Source: an uncultured bacterium
GTDB taxonomy: Bacteria > Acidobacteriota > Aminicenantia > Aminicenantales > CALLJL01
DNA: 64,000 nt
Direction of reading: 5' to 3'
Assembly (NCBI GenBank): GCA_938092135.1
Contig: CALLJL010000001.1
Coordinates: forward strand, 88,506-152,505
The translations under genes and the position numbers were made by a program. Below, in pieces: positions 1 to 10,062 of the stretch (positions within the stretch are counted from its first letter, which is position 1; every line of letters starts with the position of its first letter). The notes beneath the pieces are model-generated. The model did not search any database, was not told where the DNA came from, and saw only the letters and a program-made list of their open reading frames with translations.

Positions 1-11
1 GAGATAGAGAA

Positions 12-449
12 ATGACTAATAAAGCAAAGGCGGGCAGAATTACTGAGGTGAAGAAAAATAAGCTCCTCAAGAGTCTAAGGTCGTTTAGTGAAGAATTCGG
101 AAAGGTTCTCGATCCAGTCGCCTTTTTGAAAGAGAAAAATCCAGAATTGTGTGCGGCTTTTTTGGAACTCCATGAACTAACACTCAATGAAGGCGCGGTC
201 TCCAAGAAACACAAGTTTTTGATTCATGCGGCTGTGACCGCTTCCCAACATGACCGGGAAACGACCGCCATGCACCTTATTGGAGCCATTAAAGCCGGAG
301 CCAGGGAGGATGAACTCCTGGAAACAGCTTTCACGCTGATTCCGGTTGCCGGGATGCCGGCATTTGCCGTCTTTTTGGCGGCCTGGCAGCAAGTCCGGCA
401 GTTAGCTTTAAATCAGACTAGAAAAAGGAGGAAAAGCTATGGACGATAA
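12..449 (+). CDS. Carboxymuconolactone decarboxylase (AhpD-like) family protein
   Basis: 145-aa ORF; CMD-type pattern (HKFLIHAAVTASQHDRETTAMHLIGAIKAGAREDELLETAF). Confidence 0.75.
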   Translation: MTNKAKAGRITEVKKNKLLKSLRSFSEEFGKVLDPVAFLKEKNPELCAAFLELHELTLNEGAVSKKHKFLIHAAVTASQHDRETTAMHLIGAIKAGAREDELLETAFTLIPVAGMPAFAVFLAAWQQVRQLALNQTRKRRKSYGR

Positions 450-1224
450 AATCAGGCGGGTCGAGGTCTGTTGCGAATTGTCGGCGATGCTTCGACCGAA
501 GACCTATCCTTTTGGGGTAAAATTTTATGAAACCTTAGAGGAAAGGCCTTCTGGAACAACCCGACCGCGCCATCCCATGAATACCTGTCAGATTACGGCC
601 ATCGTTCGCTATTATGGACGATCGATGTATTTTACGGCCGAAGATATGGCCTGTATAGTAGGCGGGGTGACCATTGGTCTAATTCCGGAGCCAGAGATAA
701 TGAAAAATGGTGAAATTGCTAAAATGCTTCATGCTGATCTGGAATCAGCGCGCGAGTTCACTTCGCAGGTGGCCAAAATCCCCTATGGGGAATTCAAGGC
801 TGTGGCCGTGGCTCCGATGGCTAAGATAAATTTTGAGCCGGATATTGTCGTCATGTATGGAAACACGGCACAAGTGATGCGGGTTGTTCAGGGATATCTT
901 TATAAAAGGGGTGGCCGGGTTCATTTTTCCACCGGGGGTGAATGGAGTCTTTGCGCCGATAGCATTGCCCAAGCTTACGTCTCCCAGGATATTGCGCTGG
1001 GATTGCCCTGCTTCGGCGACCGTAAAACAGCTTTAGCCCAGGAGGATGAAGTGACTGTGGCCTTCCCCTTTAAAATGTACGATTCTATATTAGAAGGAAT
1101 ACGGGAGACGGCCAATGTCGCTGCCTATCCAACACCTTTTGATATCGGTTTTCCCCAGATGCCCGATTATACCTTAACTTCCTGGGCGGTAGAATATCGC
1201 CGGAAGCATTTAAGTGGGAAATAA
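439..1224 (+). CDS. DUF169 family protein
   Basis: 261-aa ORF overlapping the upstream gene; DUF169-like features (PFGVKFYE, CQITAIVRYYGRSMYFTAEDMAC). Confidence 0.7.
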   Translation: MDDKIRRVEVCCELSAMLRPKTYPFGVKFYETLEERPSGTTRPRHPMNTCQITAIVRYYGRSMYFTAEDMACIVGGVTIGLIPEPEIMKNGEIAKMLHADLESAREFTSQVAKIPYGEFKAVAVAPMAKINFEPDIVVMYGNTAQVMRVVQGYLYKRGGRVHFSTGGEWSLCADSIAQAYVSQDIALGLPCFGDRKTALAQEDEVTVAFPFKMYDSILEGIRETANVAAYPTPFDIGFPQMPDYTLTSWAVEYRRKHLSGK

Positions 1225-1241
1225 ACGGGAGGAGACAAGAA

Positions 1242-1598
1242 ATGAAAGTAAAAATTGTGCTCAATGGCGGCTTAAGGTCCTGCTGTTCAAGCTTTCCACC
1301 TGAGTTAGTCCGTGACATTATCAAGGATTGGCTAAGGCCTGAAGACGAGCTCGAAGTTCTGGACAGGCAAAAAGATCCCTGGGAGCCAGACGAGCTGGCA
1401 GCTGTTGCTGAAAAATACTTTGGCGAGGCCATCTATCCATTGCTTTATGTTGGAGCCCACCTGATGACTGCAGGTGACCTTCCTGATAGGGATACTCTTT
1501 TGAAAATGGTAGCCGACCCGAAAAAATATGCAATTAGCAAAGAAGACATTCTGGAAGAAGCCAGGCTCCGGGGTCTTCTGGAAAAAGAGCCGAGTTGA
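1242..1598 (+). CDS. Hypothetical small protein, possible thioredoxin-fold with N-terminal CC motif
   Basis: 118-aa ORF in the same operon; N-terminal beta strand followed by GGLRSCCSSFP. Confidence 0.5.
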   Translation: MKVKIVLNGGLRSCCSSFPPELVRDIIKDWLRPEDELEVLDRQKDPWEPDELAAVAEKYFGEAIYPLLYVGAHLMTAGDLPDRDTLLKMVADPKKYAISKEDILEEARLRGLLEKEPS

Positions 1599-1693
1599 TT
1601 GTCTTCTTTCCTTTTAGGTGATGCGACCAGCGGATAGAGACAAGATGAACAGAAGGTAAAAATAATTAAAAAAGAATTAAAAGGAAAACAATT

Positions 1694-2428
1694 ATGGAAA
1701 TTTTAAGAGTAGAAAAAGTTTCCCTTCGTCTCGGGGATAGAGAAATCTTAAAGGAGCTGAGTTTTTCCGTTGAGGCGGGCACGATCCATTCTCTTCTTGG
1801 ACCCAATGCCGCCGGCAAATCGAGCATTGCCTACTGCCTTCTCGGCTGCTGTGATTATCTTCCCCAGAGCGGCCGGATTTTTTTTGACGGCCAGGATATA
1901 ACTACCCTGCCTGTCTATGAGAGAGCCCGAAGGGGTATAACTTTAGCCTGGCAGGAGCCGGCTCGCTTTGAGGGGTTGACGGTGAAGGATTATATTGCGG
2001 TGGGGATGAAGAATAAGGACGTGACCGAAATTGAGAGAGTTCTTTACCAAGTTTTATTGGAGCCAAAAAATTATTTAAACAGGGTTATTGATAAAACGCT
2101 AAGTGGCGGCGAGAGAAAGAGGATTGAACTTGCCGCGGTGATGGCCATGAAACCCAGACTGGCTATTCTGGATGAACCTGACTCGGGCATTGATATCTTA
2201 GCTTTGGATAGCATTGTCGGCATCATAAAAGGATTGAAGGAGGAAGGTACGACCGTTCTTCTGATTACGCATAGGGAAGAGGTGGCCGAAATCGCCGATC
2301 GGACTTCGCTCATCTGTTCAGGCTTTGTGGTCAAGGAAGGAAGCCCCCAGGAAGTTGGCCGTTATTTTAAAGAAAAATGCATTCCCTGTCCATCGCGAAT
2401 TTATCCTTCCCCTGAAAATAATATCTAA
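1694..2428 (+). CDS. sufC: SufC-like Fe-S assembly ABC ATPase
   Basis: Walker A GPNAAGKSS, signature LSGGERKR, Walker B LAILDEPDSGID; adjacent to SufB/D-like ORF. Confidence 0.85.
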   Translation: MEILRVEKVSLRLGDREILKELSFSVEAGTIHSLLGPNAAGKSSIAYCLLGCCDYLPQSGRIFFDGQDITTLPVYERARRGITLAWQEPARFEGLTVKDYIAVGMKNKDVTEIERVLYQVLLEPKNYLNRVIDKTLSGGERKRIELAAVMAMKPRLAILDEPDSGIDILALDSIVGIIKGLKEEGTTVLLITHREEVAEIADRTSLICSGFVVKEGSPQEVGRYFKEKCIPCPSRIYPSPENNI

Positions 2429-2439
2429 GGAGTCAATAA

Positions 2440-3375
2440 ATGCAGGATTATGAATATATGCTGAGGGCCTATGAACAGGCCGGAGGCGAAACTTCAATTT
2501 TTAAGGATTCCCGGATTGCCCATCTGGTGGTTCATAAAAACAAGGTCATCGGTAAGCATTTAGTCCCAGGCCTCTTTCTGGAGCCAGAGGAGACCCCTTC
2601 TGGCGTGGATATTCGCCTGCGGGTTGAAGAGGGAAGAAAAATAGAGCATCCCGTTCATCTTTGCTTCGGAATATTGCCTAAGGAGGGCGTTCAAATAATT
2701 AACATCAAAGCCAGGATAGAGGATGGCGCCCAGATAAGGCTCCTTGCCCATTGTGTCTTTCCTAATGCCATTAAAGTTGTTCACCAGATGGAAGCTGAAA
2801 TCGAGCTGGGCGATAACGCTCTTTATGAATATAATGAGGTTCATTTTCATGGCGATGAGGGAGGAATAGAAGTTGTGCCCAGGGCGAAGGTAAAAGTGGG
2901 CAAAAACAGCTCCTTTCAAACCAATTTTTCCTTGCTCAAAGGCCGGGTCGGTGTCTTCGATCTGGATTATGAAGTTCGGGTTGATGAAAACTCAAGTTTG
3001 GCCATGATGACCAAAATCTACGGCTATGGTGATGATAGGATTAAAATCAGGGAAGCGGGATGGCTCGAAGGAAAATCTTCCCGTGGTCTGATCAAGAGTC
3101 GGATTGCGGTCAAAGATAAAGCCATAAGTGAAATTGTGAATGAACTCACCGCCTCAGCTCCTGAAGCCAGGGGTCACGTTGATTGTTTAGAAGTAATTCA
3201 GGGGATGGCCCAGGCCAAGGCCGTCCCCATTGTTAATGTTAACCACGAACTGGCCCAGGTGACTCATGAGGCGGCCATTGGTCGGGTGGATAAAAAGCAG
3301 ATCCAGACCCTCATGGCCAGGGGACTCAAAGAGGAAGAAGCCATCGACCTTATAATTAGTGGAATGCTGAAATGA
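2440..3375 (+). CDS. SufB/SufD-like scaffold protein
   Basis: 311-aa ORF with SufBD core-like sequence (GRVDKKQIQTLMARGLKEEEAIDLIISGML; NHELAQVTHEAAIG) directly after sufC. Confidence 0.85.
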   Translation: MQDYEYMLRAYEQAGGETSIFKDSRIAHLVVHKNKVIGKHLVPGLFLEPEETPSGVDIRLRVEEGRKIEHPVHLCFGILPKEGVQIINIKARIEDGAQIRLLAHCVFPNAIKVVHQMEAEIELGDNALYEYNEVHFHGDEGGIEVVPRAKVKVGKNSSFQTNFSLLKGRVGVFDLDYEVRVDENSSLAMMTKIYGYGDDRIKIREAGWLEGKSSRGLIKSRIAVKDKAISEIVNELTASAPEARGHVDCLEVIQGMAQAKAVPIVNVNHELAQVTHEAAIGRVDKKQIQTLMARGLKEEEAIDLIISGMLK

Positions 3376-3920
3376 TTCTAAAAGCATAACTACATTGAGA
3401 AGGCTTATCGGGAAGCAATTTGACGGGCTAATTAGGGCAAGGCTGAAATGATTGGTCAAGCCAATAAAAGAAGTTCAGAATTTAAAATGAAGCTATAAAA
3501 TGGAGAAGTCTTCGGAAGGACTTAACCTGGCCAGCACCATCGATATTTCTATCTTTTTATCGATTACAGCGGCGACAGAAGAAGGAACAGAGCTAAAATC
3601 AAGTGGAATTAAAAAAGTAGGCAAAAGTCCGCAGCCGAGCCTTATGAAGGCAATCAGGACTCAGGAGAAAAAGCTATGTGTCAATACTGCGGAAATACTG
3701 GGCTTTGCTATTTTGTTTTAAGCTACGGAATATGGTGGTTTTTTAAAAGGGTCTTTTATCGTCTGAAAATAAATCGTCTCAAAAATAAAAATTTTTGCTT
3801 TCGGCTAAAGAGGAGACGAGAAGTTTTTTCTTTTGATAGAAACCCTTATGTCACTAAATAAATGTTCGCATTTACTGGAGGCCAACAAATTCTTAAAAAA
3901 TATCAAAGAGGAGAAAGAAG

Positions 3921-4229
3921 ATGATAGTAGTTAATTTGAATGAGCTGGTGGAGTTTTCGGCCACCTCCCATACGAAAAGTGTCTTTTTCGAAGCAACCAA
4001 CATTAAAGCTCAGGTCATGGGACTGGAAGCGGGACAGCAGATTCCTCCTTGCCGGATGGATTACGACGTCGTTTTTGTTGTCCTTTCGGGACAGGGAGAA
4101 ATCATCGTCGAGGGCGAAGAAAAAGCTATTAGCGAAAATTCCTTCATCTTTGTCCCCAAAGAAAAGGAGACCCGCTCCCTTAAAGCTCGAACCAGAATGG
4201 CCGTGCTGGCCATTCAAATTAGGGGATAG
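3921..4229 (+). CDS. Cupin domain protein
   Basis: 102-aa ORF; small cupin pattern (GQQIPPCRMDYDVVFVVLSGQGEIIVEGEEKAISENSFIFVPKEKE). Confidence 0.75.
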   Translation: MIVVNLNELVEFSATSHTKSVFFEATNIKAQVMGLEAGQQIPPCRMDYDVVFVVLSGQGEIIVEGEEKAISENSFIFVPKEKETRSLKARTRMAVLAIQIRG

Positions 4230-4232
4230 ACC

Positions 4233-4712
4233 ATGCTGGTCGCCATCATCTGGGGCCTGGCCATTATCCTTCTTTTATTCTCTCTTTTTCAAAACAGGGC
4301 AAAGACCTGGCGAGCACTTATTTTCGCTTGGAAATTTTTTCGCTCGATGGCCCTGCCGGTTCTGGCTACTATCTGGGCAATAGGGTTTCTTCTATCTTTT
4401 CTGACACCGTCTATCATTTCTAGGGCCATTGGCCAGGAATCGGGCTGGTGGGGAGTTACTCTGGCTGCTCTCTTCGGGTCAGTGGTTTTAATTCAAGCCT
4501 TTATTGCCTTTCCCCTTGCGGGTTCTTTGCTTCGCCAGGGAGCGAGCGTGAGGGCCATCGCCGCTTTCGTGACCACCTTAGTCATGGTTGGAGTAATCAC
4601 TGCCCCGTTGGAAGCCAAATTCTTCGGCCGACAATTTACCTTCTGGCGGAATTTCCTCAGTTTTATTCTGGCCATCCTCATTGCTTTAATCATGGGTAGC
4701 ATCCTCAGATGA
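4233..4712 (+). CDS. Half-size permease (DUF318/ArsP-like), subunit 1
   Basis: Hydrophobic multi-TM ORF; AFPLAGSLLRQGAS shared with the next ORF. Confidence 0.6.
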   Translation: MLVAIIWGLAIILLLFSLFQNRAKTWRALIFAWKFFRSMALPVLATIWAIGFLLSFLTPSIISRAIGQESGWWGVTLAALFGSVVLIQAFIAFPLAGSLLRQGASVRAIAAFVTTLVMVGVITAPLEAKFFGRQFTFWRNFLSFILAILIALIMGSILR

Positions 4713-5224
4713 AAAAATTTTTCTCGGCTCGAAATATCCTCATTTTGCTTGCTTTAACTAACATTCTGGTGTATTTTTTCGCGCCGGCCAAGGCCCTTTT
4801 AATTCTATCTAACGCCCGAACTTATCTTCTGGAGATGTTATCGGTTATGCCGCCGATTCTCGTTCTTATCGGTCTATTCCAGGTCTGGGTTCCCCGGCAG
4901 ACCGTGGAGCGAGCAATGGGAAGCAAGTCAGGTTTGAAGGGAATTATGATGGCTATTCTTGTAGGCACAGCGGCCATGGGACCTCTTTATGCCGCTTTTC
5001 CCCTCGGCGTTTCTCTCCTTGAAAAGGGAGCGAGCCTGTTTAATGTAGCGGTTTTTCTCTGCGTCTGGGCCTCCGTCAAGATTCCGATGATTTTTTTTGA
5101 AATTAAATTCCTTGGACCAGATTTTGCGGGTCTCAGGCTCGCTTTAACCTTGCCCAGCATCATTCTTATAAGTTTTCTGCTGAAAACCATTTTGAAGAGG
5201 AGGAGTTTTTATGAAAAAACTTAA
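4709..5224 (+). CDS. Half-size permease (DUF318/ArsP-like), subunit 2
   Basis: Hydrophobic ORF starting with ATGA overlap; AFPLGVSLLEKGAS matches subunit 1. Confidence 0.6.
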   Translation: MKKFFSARNILILLALTNILVYFFAPAKALLILSNARTYLLEMLSVMPPILVLIGLFQVWVPRQTVERAMGSKSGLKGIMMAILVGTAAMGPLYAAFPLGVSLLEKGASLFNVAVFLCVWASVKIPMIFFEIKFLGPDFAGLRLALTLPSIILISFLLKTILKRRSFYEKT

Positions 5225-5711
5225 ACTCCAGAAAAGCCTTCACGTCGGCCTTTATTTGTCATCCCTGATACTTTTTATTTTTATAAATCCAGCCTGCCAG
5301 AACCAGAAAGGAAGCCAAAACGAAATGATGCCTTCTACGCCGGCTACGGAGGTTGGAAAATCGGGCACCTCAAGTCCTAGGGGAACTGAAGGAGAGGTTC
5401 TGGTTACCTTTGACCTTAACCTGGATTTTTCTAAATACAAGGTCACTTTTATCGAGCTTGGAGCCGACCGCTGCCTTCCTTGCCGGGCTATGCAGCCCAT
5501 CATGCGCGAACTCGCCAGGGAATTTAAGGGCCAGCTGCAGGTGGTTTTTTATGATGTCTGGAAGGACCCGCGTCCGGCCCGAAAATACGATATTCAACTC
5601 ATTCCTACCCAGGTCTTCATTGACCAGAATGGAAAGGAATTTTTCCGCCATGTGGGCTTTTTCCCGAAGGAGGAGATTCTTAAGGTTCTTAAAATGAAAG
5701 GTATTGAGTAA
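5211..5711 (+). CDS. Thioredoxin-family lipoprotein
   Basis: Lipobox-like NPACQN; active site CLPC; cis-Pro region IPTQVFID. Confidence 0.8.
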   Translation: MKKLKLQKSLHVGLYLSSLILFIFINPACQNQKGSQNEMMPSTPATEVGKSGTSSPRGTEGEVLVTFDLNLDFSKYKVTFIELGADRCLPCRAMQPIMRELAREFKGQLQVVFYDVWKDPRPARKYDIQLIPTQVFIDQNGKEFFRHVGFFPKEEILKVLKMKGIE

Positions 5712-5733
5712 AAGTTCTTAAGCAGGAAAAACC

Positions 5734-6423
5734 ATGGAAAAAATCTTTGGCAATATTGAGCAGCTCATCCAGCAAAATCCGTGGCTGGCGGTGGTGGCTG
5801 TTTTTCTCGGCGGCGTGATGACAGCTTCCAATCCCTGCGTTCTGGCCATAGTGCCGCTCATGATCAGTTTTGTAGCCGGGAAGAAGGGCCAGGTTACTAT
5901 AAAAAATTCCTTCTTTTTTTCCCTTCAGTTTATCCTGGGTCTATCCATCACCTTCACGATTCTGGGAATTGTCTCGGCCCTAATGGGCCGGATGTTTGGT
6001 GATGTTGGCGCCTTCTGGAGATATGCAGTTGTAGCTGTCTGTTTGGTGATGGGAATTCATCTTTTAGGTCTTTTCAAGTTTAACTTTCCTTTTCCCAAAG
6101 CTCTGGCCGCCGAAAGAGCTGAAAATCTGGGAGCCTTTTTGCTGGGCCTACTCTTTGGGGCCGTCTCGACACCTTGCGCCGTGCCCATTCTTGCTGTTCT
6201 TCTGGCCTTCATCGCCAGCAAAGGGAATATTTTTTATGGTGCCTTTTTACTTTTTATCTATGCCCTCGGGCACTCCTTTCTGATTCTTGTAGCCGGCACA
6301 TCTATGGGCGCGGCCAGGAGGATGATCGAATCGAAAGGACTGAAAAAGACGAACCTCCTTTTCCAAAAAATCGCCGGCATTATCATCCTTCTTGTTGGTG
6401 CCTATTTCTTGTTTGCTATTTAG
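5734..6423 (+). CDS. ccdA: CcdA/DsbD-type cytochrome c biogenesis transmembrane protein
   Basis: ASNPCVLAIVPLM and STPCAVPILAV paired Cys-Pro motifs, 6 TM-like segments. Confidence 0.85.
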   Translation: MEKIFGNIEQLIQQNPWLAVVAVFLGGVMTASNPCVLAIVPLMISFVAGKKGQVTIKNSFFFSLQFILGLSITFTILGIVSALMGRMFGDVGAFWRYAVVAVCLVMGIHLLGLFKFNFPFPKALAAERAENLGAFLLGLLFGAVSTPCAVPILAVLLAFIASKGNIFYGAFLLFIYALGHSFLILVAGTSMGAARRMIESKGLKKTNLLFQKIAGIIILLVGAYFLFAI

Positions 6424-6496
6424 GATAACTAAACATGGTGAAGCAAAAAATCACCAAGGTCTCAAAAGGGCGGGGTCACAAGAAAAGAGGAAAGAA

Positions 6497-6742
6497 ATGA
6501 AAAAATTTTGGAAGGCCTTTTTTATAATCGTCCTCGTGTCTCTTGTCTCGGCCGAGACGACCGAGAAAGAGGAGGTCAAAATAACCTTACAGCAGGCCAT
6601 CGATGAGGCTTTAACGAATAATGACCTCTTGAAGAAATCTCAGTCCGAGGTTGAAGGGGCTGTGGCCTTAGTTGGAAAGATAAAAAGCAATGAAAAATGG
6701 TTGTCACTCCTTAACGACATATTTTTTTATTTTACCTCTTAA
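6497..6742 (+). pseudogene. Truncated TolC-family outer membrane factor (N-terminal remnant)
   Basis: Signal peptide then ITLQQAIDEALTNNDLLKKSQSEVEGA (TolC N-terminal helix), ORF ends after ~80 aa. Confidence 0.55.
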
Positions 6743-6754
6743 AAGGAGGCGCAA

Positions 6755-7537
6755 ATGACCTTTGAGAAGAAAGTAGGATTTATTGGCGGAGGACGAATTA
6801 CTAGGATTCTGTTAGAAGGTTTTGAGAAAAAAGGATTGAGTTTCCAGGAAATTTATGTGAGCGATATCAATTCAGAAATTCTGAAGCAGTTAAAGGAAAG
6901 ATTCCCTGCAATAAAAGCTTTTTCTGACAACAGCATGCTTGCCGCTGCAAGTGAGGTGATCTTTATGGCTCTCCATCCGCCTGGGCTGTCAATTGTTCTC
7001 GATGAAATTAAATCCTCCCTCAAGCAAGAAGTAATCCTCATCTCGCTGGCGCCCAAAATTACCATGGCTAAAATTTCAACAGTTTTGGGTGGATTCAATC
7101 GAATTGTTCGAATGATCCCCAATGCGCCTTCAATTGTCAATGCCGGATATAATCCCGTTGTTTTTGGGGCCGGTCTCAGCGCCCCGGAAAAGGAGGAGCT
7201 TTTGGCCCTGTTTTCCTCGCTGGGCGAATGTCCTGAAGTTAAAGAGGAAACCCTTGAGGCCTACGCCATCCTGACGGCCATGGGTCCAACTTATTTCTGG
7301 TTTCAGCTAGCCGAGCTGGCCAAACTTGGCGAGGCTTTTGGAGTTTCCACGAAGGAGTCGCGACGAGCTTTGCTTCGGATGATTGAAGGAGCAGCGAAAA
7401 CTCTTTTTGACTCCAGCTTGACCGCCGAAGAAGTCATGGACCTTGTTCCCGTTAAACCTTTAGCTGAGGATGAGCCAAAAATCAGGGAGATCTATCGCCT
7501 TCGCCTCGAACCTCTTTATCAAAAATTAAAACCCTGA
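6755..7537 (+). CDS. proC: Pyrroline-5-carboxylate reductase-like protein
   Basis: GFIGGGRITRILLEGF Rossmann motif; RMIPNAPSIVNAG; AILTAMGPTYFWF. Confidence 0.75.
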   Translation: MTFEKKVGFIGGGRITRILLEGFEKKGLSFQEIYVSDINSEILKQLKERFPAIKAFSDNSMLAAASEVIFMALHPPGLSIVLDEIKSSLKQEVILISLAPKITMAKISTVLGGFNRIVRMIPNAPSIVNAGYNPVVFGAGLSAPEKEELLALFSSLGECPEVKEETLEAYAILTAMGPTYFWFQLAELAKLGEAFGVSTKESRRALLRMIEGAAKTLFDSSLTAEEVMDLVPVKPLAEDEPKIREIYRLRLEPLYQKLKP

Positions 7538-7683
7538 TAGCTAACCAATTAGGCTTTTTTAACGAGCAATGAAATTGTAACTATGAGAACGCTGGAAAAG
7601 GAGTTCATCAGGGAGGAGCGAAGTATCAGGCCAACTGGTGCGGAGGCACGGAGATGGTGTTAATTCGGCCATGAAATGGAAAC

Positions 7684-8436
7684 ATGAAAGGAGAAATTAT
7701 GGGTCAAAACAGCGCGATTATTATCGGGCTAATTTTACTATCTGTCATTTCAGGAATGCTTGGCCTTGGGGTAGCCTTTGCGGCGGTGCCCTTTCTCGGA
7801 CTTTTCTTTACTGACCTTGTCCATCAGGTTCAACCTCTCAGTCTGCTCCTCAACGGCTTTACCGCTCTTTTTTCGACCTTCGGATTTGCTCGCTCGGGGT
7901 ATATGGATTGGAAGAAGGCACTTATCCTTTCCATAGCCACGACCATTCCTTCCCCTCTTGGCGCCTTATTGGCTCAGCATATTCCCCAGACCTATATTTG
8001 GTTAGTCTATCTGGCCGCCGTCGGCTACCTTATTTACAGGCTTTTTGAACCAGCCAAAGTGGAACAAAAAAGAGAAAATTTCAGGTTAGCTTTTATGCTG
8101 GCCATTCCCATTTCTATTCTCGCCGGCTTTCTTGGGGTCGGCCCGGGATTCTTACTCATGCCCACATTGATTTTGCTTGGCTTCGAGCCAAAAAAAGCCG
8201 CCGGAATCAATGCCTGGGCCGTGACTTTGCCCTCTTTTTCGGCGCTCATCCCCCATTTGGATACAGCCCGAATATCCTGGAATCTGGCCGCTATTCTCAT
8301 CGTTGTTGGGGCCGCAGGTTCGTTTTTGGGAGCGAGGCTTACCAGCCTCTATATCCCCGCGAAAAGAGTCAAACAGATTTTCGGCTTTCTAATCCTGATT
8401 ATGACAATTTATAAAGTCTCTATCCTTCTTCGCTAG
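7684..8436 (+). CDS. Sulfite exporter TauE/SafE (TSUP) family permease
   Basis: Two hydrophobic repeats with GMLGLGVAFAAVPFL and GFLGVGPGFLLMPTLILLGF. Confidence 0.8.
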   Translation: MKGEIMGQNSAIIIGLILLSVISGMLGLGVAFAAVPFLGLFFTDLVHQVQPLSLLLNGFTALFSTFGFARSGYMDWKKALILSIATTIPSPLGALLAQHIPQTYIWLVYLAAVGYLIYRLFEPAKVEQKRENFRLAFMLAIPISILAGFLGVGPGFLLMPTLILLGFEPKKAAGINAWAVTLPSFSALIPHLDTARISWNLAAILIVVGAAGSFLGARLTSLYIPAKRVKQIFGFLILIMTIYKVSILLR

Positions 8437-8708
8437 GTTTTGACGCGCTCGATATAATTTGTGGAATAATTTTTTTCGTGGGTTTAAAAGCAGTTAATTT
8501 GAGAAAGTGCTTGATGGGTCAGTTTCCTTAGATTAAAAATTGTTAAATCACCGGCTTCAGGGCCGTGGCCGAAGATTAAAGAGAAGAAGATTGAGCTGCT
8601 AATGAGAAAAAAGAGGCAAAGGCTCGCTTTTATCTAAGGTTCAAATATTAACAATCAAAAGCCTTCTTAAATTTGCCTTCCAGGGGATATAGATATGTGT
8701 CCCCCCTT

Positions 8709-9940
8709 TTAGAAGTAATTGCTGAATTTTCTAAGGAATTTTTCGTGGTCCTTTTTCGCCTGAGCCACGATCTTTTCGAATTGAGGGTCATTCCTGAGAT
8801 TTTTAAGACAAGAATCATTAATCAATCTGAGGTATGGAAAAGGGGTGCCTTCCGACATCTCTTTCTTCAACGCCTGAATGGCCTCAGCTTCCACCCGAGA
8901 AGTGAATAGACAGTGGCACTCCTCGTCAGTCTGAGAGCCTTTGCCCTTTCACCTCTTAGTGCATAGGGCTGGGCTTTGTACTCAGTCAAGACCCAAAATT
9001 CCGGGTCTATGCTTTCGAGCTCTTGAAGCAGCCTCTCGGCCTCATCGTCTCTTCCAACTTAATCATGTGTTTGGCGAGATGACCGAGACAGAAAGGGTTT
9101 CTTGGATTTAGGTTAAGGGCCTCTTTCAAATAGAGTTCAGATTTCTCCAATTCCCCTAAACCGCGCAAGAGATAGCAGGATGGTTCTGAAAAAAATAGAG
9201 AACGGAGCAAGTTCGAACCTTCTGTCAGGTAAAGAATGGCCGTCTCGAACAGCCCAATCTCAGATAGCGAATAGCCTATTCCGGTGCATACCCCATGGCT
9301 ATTGGGCTCTTTTTCATCGGCAACCCGGTATTTTTCGAGCGCCTTATCGTCATCGCCTTTAAGGAAATGATTGAATCCTTTGGCCAGGTTTGAGCCCGAA
9401 TCCTCAGGGTCAAGCTGATAGGCTTTTTCTCCATAAAGGGCAACCTAATTAAGGTCTTCCAGACTCAGGGTGAGCGAATATTTATGCCAGTAGGCCCAGG
9501 CCATCCCGAGGTAAATCAGAGCATAGTCTGGATCGATCTCCTTGGCGGCTTCAAACCTCTCGATTGCTTTGATGAAATCCTTTTCCTGGTAGGTCACCAC
9601 ATATCGGCTGTTAATGAAATACATACCCTAGAGATAGGTCTCATAGAGTTCTATATTATCCGGGCGTCCCACCCTGATGGCTTTAATTGATTCAGCCCTC
9701 AGTTTGATCTGGAGGGCATTGGCGTTGGGCTAGGAAATTTCGTCAATCAGCTACCCACCCCCCAAAAAACCTACCCAGAATTTTAACCCTTCGCTTTCTT
9801 TTCATCTGGCTAAGGAATTCAGCCAACTTAGAAGGTTTTGATCGGGCCAAAGGTGGGACTTGACGCCTCATAAGGCTCATGATTTCCCTTTCTTCTTTTA
9901 TTAGTCCTAGCCTATAAGAAAGCTCGGAATCAATTAACAA
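8709..9940 (-). pseudogene. Decayed TPR-repeat protein gene
   Basis: Broken minus-strand ORFs (8709-8894, 9007-9210, 9743-9940); TPR-like GELEKSELYLKEALNLNPRNPFCLGHLAKH; intervening frames interrupted. Confidence 0.55.
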
Positions 9941-10062
9941 ACTTAATCATCAGCAAAGCTTCAACTCCTAAGGCCGCTGGATTGAGAATCTAGAGGGGCG
10001 AAGGTTGGACCGATTTGGGCGGCCGCTTTGAAGCACCGTTGGCCGCTCAGGCCCTGCATCCT

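Noticed and set aside
3500-3861. ORFs 3500..3721 and 3676..3861 between SufB/D-like and cupin genes
   Set aside because: No recognizable family or ribosome-binding context; composition looks non-coding or decayed, so not called as genes.
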